A stretch of DNA of 6,205 bases from Flavobacteriales bacterium UBA7382. Its GTDB lineage: Bacteria; Bacteroidota; Bacteroidia; Flavobacteriales_D; Sanyastnellaceae. Made by a program: the position numbers and the translations under genes. The stretch is taken from assembly GCA_002469765.1 (NCBI GenBank), contig DKNS01000101.1, forward strand, positions 518 through 6,722, given 5' to 3'. The notes below the pieces were generated by a model. The model made no database searches. It was not told the DNA's origin and saw only the letters and a list, made by a program, of their open reading frames with translations. Positions 1-5,202 of the stretch are shown piece by piece (position 1 is the stretch's first letter; the number at the start of each line of letters is the position of its first letter).

Positions 1-292
1 AAGGGTCCGTACGTCGCCACTGGACAGCTCGTTCCGCCATCTAATGACTGGAATTAGGCAAACCGACTTCGTCGATTAGGCCGCGAGCGCGTAGGAAGTG
101 TTGTCATTTCTGACTGAAGATTTGAGATTAACGAGCAACATCTCCAAGAGCTCGACATGCTTCCCCGATCTGGTCATCTTGCTGTCAAATCCAAAATCGG
201 CCCCAATTTTCAAAGAACCGCCCACAAAAGAGCGAGCAACGAAAGTACATCCGTTTCCCATCCCAATATTCCAATTGCCCGACCTTTGGGAC
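1..292. other. Upstream region without a convincing complete gene
   Basis: This stretch is visibly less GC-rich than the genes to its right, especially about 100-290. In plus frame 1 the first 18 codons are open and end at TAG (55-57), so they could be the tail of a gene entering from the left (last residues PPSNDWN), but this is too short to judge. The plus frame of the following gene stays open back to an ATG at 98, but those extra 65 codons encode no signal peptide or recognisable domain and would bury the real signal sequence. A minus-strand frame is also open from an ATG at 294-292 to a TAA at 78-76 (72 codons); its third codon positions show little of the strong G/C preference of the neighbouring genes. 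I see no tRNA, repeat or clear hairpin here. The region most likely holds the promoter and untranslated DNA of the secreted-protein gene. Confidence 0.5.
281..288 (+). promoter_or_regulatory. Candidate -7 promoter element of the secreted-protein gene
   Basis: GACCTTTG matches the Bacteroidota -7 consensus TAnnTTTG at all specified positions except the first T. It lies four bases before the chosen ATG at 293. I found no TTTG-type -33 element at the usual distance, so the call rests on the imperfect -7 match and on its likeness to the better element before the next gene, where TTTG-RGAC-ATG recurs. If real, transcription would begin at or next to the start codon. Both copies could be chance. 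Confidence 0.3.
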
Positions 293-3226
293 ATGTTGGC
301 GCCTCGCACCACCAACCCTTTTGTATCCTGGCTTCGTTGTGTCCTGGTCTGCGGCTGCGCGGCGCTCAGTTCGACAGGACGCGCTCAGGTGGTGGACGAC
401 TTTGACATTCGCTTCCAAGCCCAGCAAAATGGGGGAATTCAGTTTTTGGCCAACACAACCATGTTTTGCGGCACAGGTTCGTCTTGCCTGTCGGCCCAAA
501 GCGCGATGCCCTTCGGGTGGCCCGCCGACAACAACAACGGCCACGACATGCAGTACTACAACGGGGACAACGACCCCGACACGTGGTGTGCATCATCCGA
601 CAGTTTGTCCCTCGGCGTATGCGCCAAGGTGAGCTGGGCCGGACTGTACTGGGCAGGGAGGTTGGGCAACGGCACGGTGCCCAACGAGAACCTGCGCGAT
701 CAGGTAAAGATCAAGGCCAGCGACAATGAGCCCTACCTCGATGTACTTGCCGACCAAGAATGGGAATTCGATGCCTCCGGAGTCGACAACTACTGCTGCT
801 TTGCCGACGTGACGGCGTGGGTTGAGAACAACCCAGTTGATGCGCGTTACACAGTCGCCAACGTCGTGGCCACCCAAGACTATGCATCCTGGGGCGGATG
901 GGTGCTGGTCTTGGTGTATGAAGATGCCCTGGAATCCATGCGCAACCTGACGGTGTTCGACGGACTGGCCATGATCACCATGGGTGGAGGCGGCAACAAT
1001 TCGACAGTCGACGTGCCCATTTCAGGATTCCTCACCCCTCCCCTTGGCCCAGTTGACCTTGAACTCGGTGTGGTGGCTTACGACGGCGACCGAGGAGAAA
1101 GCGGCGATCGGCTGGGCTTCAACGGCGGCAGCGGCTTTGAATACATCTCGGACGCCACCCACGACGAATCCAACGCGTTCAACAGCACCCACTCGAACGA
1201 CGGTGCGATGACGCCCTGGCGCATGCCTGCGTTCAACAACACGTTGGGCCACGACGCCAGCGTGTTTGTCCCCGACAACAGCGGCTACGACTTCTTGCCC
1301 AACAACGCCACCGAAGCGGAAATCAGGGTGACCACCGGGGGCGAGTCCATCACCGTGCAGGTCATCACCTCCGTCATCGACGTTTACGAGCCCGACTTGC
1401 GGGCCACCGTGTACATCGAAGACCTCAACGGAGGTGTGGCCGAGCCCGGCGACATCTTGGAGTACACCGTCGTGGGCAAAAACCTCGGAAGCGACGTGGC
1501 GGTGGATGTGTACGCCACGACCACCCTCGACATCCGCACGTCTTTCGTGGAGAGCAGCCTGGAATGGGTGACCCCCAACGCCGTGGTGGACATGACCGAC
1601 GCCCTCGGAGACGACCCAGGTGAGTTCATCGAGGCAGACCAAATGGTGCGCGTCCGCATGGGCTACGGCGCCAATGGAATCCAAGGTGGCCAGTTGGACA
1701 ACGACCCTCTGGGCATGGACAGCGTAGCCTACAGGTACAGGGTCGCCCTGACCGACGATTGCATGCTGTTGCAATGCGACGGGACACTCACCGCGGAAGC
1801 CGACATCTATGGCGCGGGAAACATCTCAGGCAACGACCAGACGAACGAAGGTGCCAGCGCCCTGGTCGATGAGAACGGCTGTCCTGTGGAAGAGGTCACA
1901 GTGCTGGAAGTCCAAACCGGCGTCTGTCCTCCGGTCTCCATCGAACCCACAGGCACGACCTGCATCGGCGACGACGTGGCGCTCGAAGTCCCGCAATTCA
2001 CCAACAACCCTCTCGCCCAATCCTTGGCCAACTACACCTGGTCCGGGCCCAATGGCTTTGCGATGAATGGACCGACGGCGCTCATCCCAGGTGCAGAATT
2101 CAACGATGCCGGGACGTATTTGATGGAAGTGACCTTCGAGGGACTCGAGTGCCTCCTGAGCTCGGCCGATTACACCCTCGTCGTGCACGAGGCGGTGCCC
2201 AACTTCGACCCACCCGCTTCCCAATGTTTGGACGACAACGCGTTCGACTTTGTGGCGGGCGGCGCCGTGTACGCCGGAGCCGCGTACAACTGGACGTTTG
2301 AAAGCGCCAACCCTGCGCAGGCTCCGGGATTGGGAATCACAGGCATCCAATTCAACGCAGGTGGCTGGCAGGAGGTGACCCTGACGCTGGAGGAAATAGG
2401 ATGCACGGCGACGGTCACGGACTCGGTGTTCGTCGAGACGGCCCCGGATTTGTCGACGTTCGACGTCAATGTTTACCCAGCGAGCGGATGCGCCCCCTTG
2501 ACGGTGTTGTTCTCGAGTGAAGCCAACCCCGATGAAGTCGCCCAAGGATGGACGTTCAGCGATGGAGAAAGCAGCGACGCCGACGCCCCGGTGCACGTGT
2601 TCGAAGCACCAGGCACCTACAGCGTGGAGGTCACCGCAGTGTCTACGGGCAACTGTCCGGCATCCATTGACTTCGCAGTCGACAGTTTGGTCGTCGTGCA
2701 CCCCAACCCACCTGTGGGGTTCATGGCCACGCCCCAAATTGTGGACATCTCCAACCCTGTCGTCACCGTTGAATCTCTGGTGGACAGCGTGAACTCAGTG
2801 ACTTACTTCGGCAGCGACGGCGGAAGCCTCAATGCAGCCAATGGCGAATACGTGTTCGACAACGGAGGCACCTTCCAATTGATCCAGACCGTGGTCAGTC
2901 CTGAAGGTTGCGTGTCGACAGCCCTCGGGGAAGTCATTGTCAACGGCACCCTCTTCTACGCCCCCACTGCCTTCACACCCGACGGAGACGGATTGAACGA
3001 CGTCTGGCTGCCCGTGGCGCGTGGCGTGTCCCGCTACCAAGCGAGCATCTGGAACCGATGGGGCGAGTTGGTGTGGTCCAGCCAAAACGCAGAGGAGCCC
3101 TGGTTGGGACAATCCCAAAGCGGGACCCATTTTGTCCCTGACGGCATCTACCTCTGGGAAGTGACCTACCTCGACCAAATCGACTATCCGCACATCAAGA
3201 GAGGCACCTTGACGCTCGCGCGCTGA
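293..3226 (+). CDS. Secreted multidomain protein with DUF11/PKD-like domains and type-B T9SS sorting domain
   Basis: A 977-residue exported protein. Starting at ATG 293 places a good signal peptide at the N-terminus: Arg at 5 and 15, a hydrophobic core at about 16-27, and likely cleavage after GRA (31). VCGC (19-22) weakly resembles a lipobox, but the C-terminal signal makes signal peptidase I more likely. Residues about 35-365 form a large Cys- and Gly-rich region with the motifs GLYW, FADVT and NLTVFDG, a type often placed before DUF11 repeats in surface proteins; no active site is evident. A DUF11-like domain begins at PDLRATVY (367) and runs to about 530. Ig/PKD-like beta domains follow at about 545-625 (W583, then SGPNGF), 632-715 (W667) and 723-805 (GWTFSDGES around W753, the PKD signature), with another likely one at 810-885. 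Residues 888-977 match the gliding-motility-associated type-B T9SS sorting domain: FYAPTAFTPDGDGLND, NRWGELVW (921-928), DGIYLW, and the ending GTLTLAR. Export is thus expected via Sec and then the T9SS. The role may be adhesion or another surface function, which is inferred; no enzyme domain is visible. Confidence 0.93.
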   Translation: MLAPRTTNPFVSWLRCVLVCGCAALSSTGRAQVVDDFDIRFQAQQNGGIQFLANTTMFCGTGSSCLSAQSAMPFGWPADNNNGHDMQYYNGDNDPDTWCASSDSLSLGVCAKVSWAGLYWAGRLGNGTVPNENLRDQVKIKASDNEPYLDVLADQEWEFDASGVDNYCCFADVTAWVENNPVDARYTVANVVATQDYASWGGWVLVLVYEDALESMRNLTVFDGLAMITMGGGGNNSTVDVPISGFLTPPLGPVDLELGVVAYDGDRGESGDRLGFNGGSGFEYISDATHDESNAFNSTHSNDGAMTPWRMPAFNNTLGHDASVFVPDNSGYDFLPNNATEAEIRVTTGGESITVQVITSVIDVYEPDLRATVYIEDLNGGVAEPGDILEYTVVGKNLGSDVAVDVYATTTLDIRTSFVESSLEWVTPNAVVDMTDALGDDPGEFIEADQMVRVRMGYGANGIQGGQLDNDPLGMDSVAYRYRVALTDDCMLLQCDGTLTAEADIYGAGNISGNDQTNEGASALVDENGCPVEEVTVLEVQTGVCPPVSIEPTGTTCIGDDVALEVPQFTNNPLAQSLANYTWSGPNGFAMNGPTALIPGAEFNDAGTYLMEVTFEGLECLLSSADYTLVVHEAVPNFDPPASQCLDDNAFDFVAGGAVYAGAAYNWTFESANPAQAPGLGITGIQFNAGGWQEVTLTLEEIGCTATVTDSVFVETAPDLSTFDVNVYPASGCAPLTVLFSSEANPDEVAQGWTFSDGESSDADAPVHVFEAPGTYSVEVTAVSTGNCPASIDFAVDSLVVVHPNPPVGFMATPQIVDISNPVVTVESLVDSVNSVTYFGSDGGSLNAANGEYVFDNGGTFQLIQTVVSPEGCVSTALGEVIVNGTLFYAPTAFTPDGDGLNDVWLPVARGVSRYQASIWNRWGELVWSSQNAEEPWLGQSQSGTHFVPDGIYLWEVTYLDQIDYPHIKRGTLTLAR

Positions 3227-3239
3227 GGCCCTCCTGCGG

Positions 3240-3247
3240 TACATTTG
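3240..3247 (+). promoter_or_regulatory. Candidate -7 promoter element of the dehydrogenase gene
   Basis: TACATTTG is a perfect match to the Bacteroidota -7 consensus TAnnTTTG and sits in the 25-bp gap between the two plus-strand genes, ending four bases before the ATG at 3252. A TTG occurs at 3209-3211, but the gap to the -7 box (28 bp) is longer than the usual 19-21, so no proper -33 element is seen. The position predicts a start site at or next to the ATG, giving a leaderless or nearly leaderless mRNA, and suggests that this gene can be transcribed independently of the gene before it. Confidence 0.5.
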
Positions 3248-3251
3248 AGAC

Positions 3252-4466
3252 ATGAAGATTGGAATCGTCCGTGAAGGCAAAGTGCCGCCCGACCAGCGCG
3301 TGCCACTTACCCCTGACCAATGCGCTGAATTGAAGCGGCTTTACCCCGAGGTGGAGCTCGTGGTGGAGTCCAGCGAGGTGCGTCGCATCGCGGACGAGGA
3401 ATACCGCGAAGCGGGCATTGACGTGGTCGACGCGCTTCAGGCGGAAAGATGCGATGTGCTGCTTGGCGTGAAGGAAGTGCCCACCCACGAATTGATCGAG
3501 GACACCACATACCTCTTCTTCAGCCACACCTACAAGCTCCAACCTTACAACGCCAAACTGTTGAAGACGATCGTCGACAAGCGGGTGAAGCTCATCGACT
3601 ACGAGCTGATCAAACGCCCCAACGGACGTCGCGTGATCGGGTTTGGGCGTTGGGCAGGCATTGTCGGGGCGTACAACGGCATCCGTGCCTGGGGCCTGCG
3701 TCATAACTCCTTCGCCCTTCCCCGCGCCATCGACTGCAACGACATGAAAGACATGGTGGCCCACGCCAAATCCGCAGACCTGCCATCCAACATGAAGATT
3801 GTCTTGACTGGGGGCGGTCGCGTGGGCATGGGTGCCCACGAATTGCTCTCGGCCTTGGGGTTGCGCGAAGTGCATGCTGGCGCATTTTTAAACGAAGGCT
3901 TCCACGAAGCGGTGTTCACCCGACTTGACGTTCAGGATTACAACGCACGCAACGACGGCGGGGCCTTTTCCATGAACGAGTTCATGTCAGACCCCACTGG
4001 GTACAAAAGCACCTTCGCACCCTTCGCCCGTGTGGCAGACATGTACATCGCTGGGCACTACTGGGCCGAAGGCTCGCCATTCTTGTTCACCCGAGAAGAC
4101 ATGAAGTCTGAAGATTGGGCAGTTGAAGTGGTGGCCGACGTCAGCTGTGACATCGACGGTCCTGTGGCATGTACACTGCGTCCGAGCACCATCACTGACC
4201 CCTTGTATGGCTACGAACCAATCGGTGAAACCGAGTGCGACTTCAACGACCCCAAGGGGATCACAGTCATGGCGGTGGACAACTTACCGTGCGAATTGCC
4301 GCGCGACGCCAGCCACGGGTTTGGCCAGGAATTGATGGCCCACGTCATTCCATTGCTCGTAGGAGGGGACCGTGACCAGATGCTGACCAACGCCATGGAA
4401 ACCACCTTGGAGGGAACCCTCGCCACCAAATTCCAATACCTCCAGGATTACATCGATCAAGCTTGA
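3252..4466 (+). CDS. Saccharopine dehydrogenase / lysine-ketoglutarate reductase-like NAD(P)-dependent oxidoreductase
   Basis: A 404-residue cytoplasmic enzyme of the alanine dehydrogenase/PNT superfamily, branch of yeast Lys1 and the N-terminal (lysine-ketoglutarate reductase) half of AASS. These enzymes interconvert lysine plus 2-oxoglutarate with saccharopine using NAD(P)(H). Visible landmarks: REGKVPPDQRVPLTP (7-21) holds K10 and R16, matching the substrate-binding entry of the family. LLGVKEVP supplies K74 and FFSHTYK supplies H92, aligning with the catalytic Lys77/His96 pair of yeast Lys1. GRRVIGFGRWAGIVGAYNG (125-143) is a strong family signature. The Rossmann loop is TGGGRVGMGA (186-195). 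VADVSCDIDG (294-303) and VDNLPCELPRDAS (342-354) close the domain. The segment YKSTFAPFARVADMYIAGHY (251-270) and the following WAEGSPFLFTRED look more like AASS/LKR than Lys1. Length fits a stand-alone single-domain enzyme. No saccharopine-reductase partner is adjacent, so the true substrate and direction (lysine breakdown or another imino-acid reaction) remain inferred. Automated pipelines may call it alanine dehydrogenase. Confidence 0.88.
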   Translation: MKIGIVREGKVPPDQRVPLTPDQCAELKRLYPEVELVVESSEVRRIADEEYREAGIDVVDALQAERCDVLLGVKEVPTHELIEDTTYLFFSHTYKLQPYNAKLLKTIVDKRVKLIDYELIKRPNGRRVIGFGRWAGIVGAYNGIRAWGLRHNSFALPRAIDCNDMKDMVAHAKSADLPSNMKIVLTGGGRVGMGAHELLSALGLREVHAGAFLNEGFHEAVFTRLDVQDYNARNDGGAFSMNEFMSDPTGYKSTFAPFARVADMYIAGHYWAEGSPFLFTREDMKSEDWAVEVVADVSCDIDGPVACTLRPSTITDPLYGYEPIGETECDFNDPKGITVMAVDNLPCELPRDASHGFGQELMAHVIPLLVGGDRDQMLTNAMETTLEGTLATKFQYLQDYIDQA

Positions 4467-4492
4467 CCACCTCGCAGCGTCAGGTCAGCGAC

Positions 4493-5200
4493 TTACTGCG
4501 CCACGAAGACGTACGTGAGGGTACCTCGTTGGCGACGTGGGGCGTCAGAGGACGCGTTGAATTTGGCGAGAAGGGCGCTGCGCAGGGCGGCTTGTCCGAA
4601 GCAATCTTTCGCGATACCTTGACGCAAGACCGCATCCAACACGTCACCTGACGCAGACACTTCGATGTTGACTTCCACCATGGCGGCCCCTTCGCAGGTG
4701 TAACCGGGGACATCCAAGTCACGGCCGGCGCGGCCTTCCAAGCTGTACCGAACCGTGACCAGCCCGTCGTACTGAGCGTCCCAGGCGTCGAAGGTTTGGT
4801 GCACATCCTGGCGTTTCACATCCGCCTCGCCCGCGGTGTCAAATTCCTTCTCCTGGGCTCCCAAGCGCTCAAATTCCGCCGCCTCCATCGCCCTCAACTC
4901 AGCCTCAACTTGGGCCTCCAATTCCGCTTGAGACAGATCCGATGCCGAGCTCTGTCGCTCTGAGCTCAGCTCAGATTGGGCGTCGGCCCTGAGGTTGGCC
5001 ACCTGTTGAGCGAGCTTTGCCTGAAACGACGCTTGAAAGGACTGCGAAGGCTCCACCACTTCCTCCGGGTCCAAGAAATCCACGGCCGCGTATGCCTCGC
5101 TTGGAGACACGCCCTCGCTGACGGAAATCGTGACCATGGCGCCCAGCACCACAACGTGCAGCACCAGCGTGTACAAAACAGCTTTTCGGGCCAAGCCCAT
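4493..5200 (-). CDS. TonB-like inner-membrane protein with helical periplasmic spacer
   Basis: A 235-residue protein. The ATG at 5200 is preferred over one at 5236 because it lies two bases after the stop of the preceding gene and puts a transmembrane anchor at residues 7-27, directly after the basic LARK. Within this helix T11, H15 and S26 have the same spacing as S16, H20 and S31 of the E. coli TonB anchor, the residues tied to ExbB/ExbD coupling; M22 stands where TonB has Leu. Residues about 50-140 are rich in Ala, Glu and Gln and have no proline between P51 and P165, so the spacer is probably a helix or coiled coil, unlike the Pro-rich spacer of classical TonB. Residues about 148-235 look like a TonB C-terminal domain: VRYSLEGRAGRDLDVPGYTC, an AAMVEVNIEVSASGDVLDAVL-type strand-turn-strand-helix, and a final GTLTYVFV strand. 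C169 and C200 may form a disulfide. It probably transmits force or links the inner membrane to an envelope partner; its outer-membrane client is unknown. It converges with the dehydrogenase gene across 26 bp. Confidence 0.82.
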   Translation of the reverse strand: MGLARKAVLYTLVLHVVVLGAMVTISVSEGVSPSEAYAAVDFLDPEEVVEPSQSFQASFQAKLAQQVANLRADAQSELSSERQSSASDLSQAELEAQVEAELRAMEAAEFERLGAQEKEFDTAGEADVKRQDVHQTFDAWDAQYDGLVTVRYSLEGRAGRDLDVPGYTCEGAAMVEVNIEVSASGDVLDAVLRQGIAKDCFGQAALRSALLAKFNASSDAPRRQRGTLTYVFVAQ

Positions 5201-5202
5201 CG

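Noticed and set aside
98..292. N-terminal extension of the secreted-protein gene to an ATG at 98
   Set aside because: The extra 65 residues have no signal or domain and would place the clear signal peptide (starting at 293) internally; base composition also differs from the gene.
350..361. Lipoprotein lipobox (VCGC) in the secreted protein
   Set aside because: Cys at the -2 position is unusual, and the GRA-Q cleavage site plus the C-terminal T9SS signal fit signal peptidase I processing better.
1022..1774. 250-codon open frame on the minus strand
   Set aside because: It lies opposite the DUF11-like part of the secreted protein; the His/Val/Gly-rich composition is typical of an antisense shadow in GC-rich DNA.
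1826..2737. 303-codon open frame on the minus strand
   Set aside because: Antisense to the Ig/PKD-like domains, rich in Arg/His/Gly, with no recognisable motif; a shadow frame.
3195..3875. 226-codon open frame on the minus strand
   Set aside because: Antisense to the well-supported dehydrogenase and its promoter; composition typical of a shadow.
4473..4500. Inverted repeat CGCAG/CTGCG at the convergent junction as a terminator
   Set aside because: The stem is only 5 bp with an 18-base loop and no T-run; it extends into the TonB-like coding end and is within chance expectation.
4463..4651. Plus-strand 62-codon frame overlapping the dehydrogenase stop
   Set aside because: It uses TTG as start, is antisense to the conserved C-terminal domain of the TonB-like protein, and has no recognisable motif.
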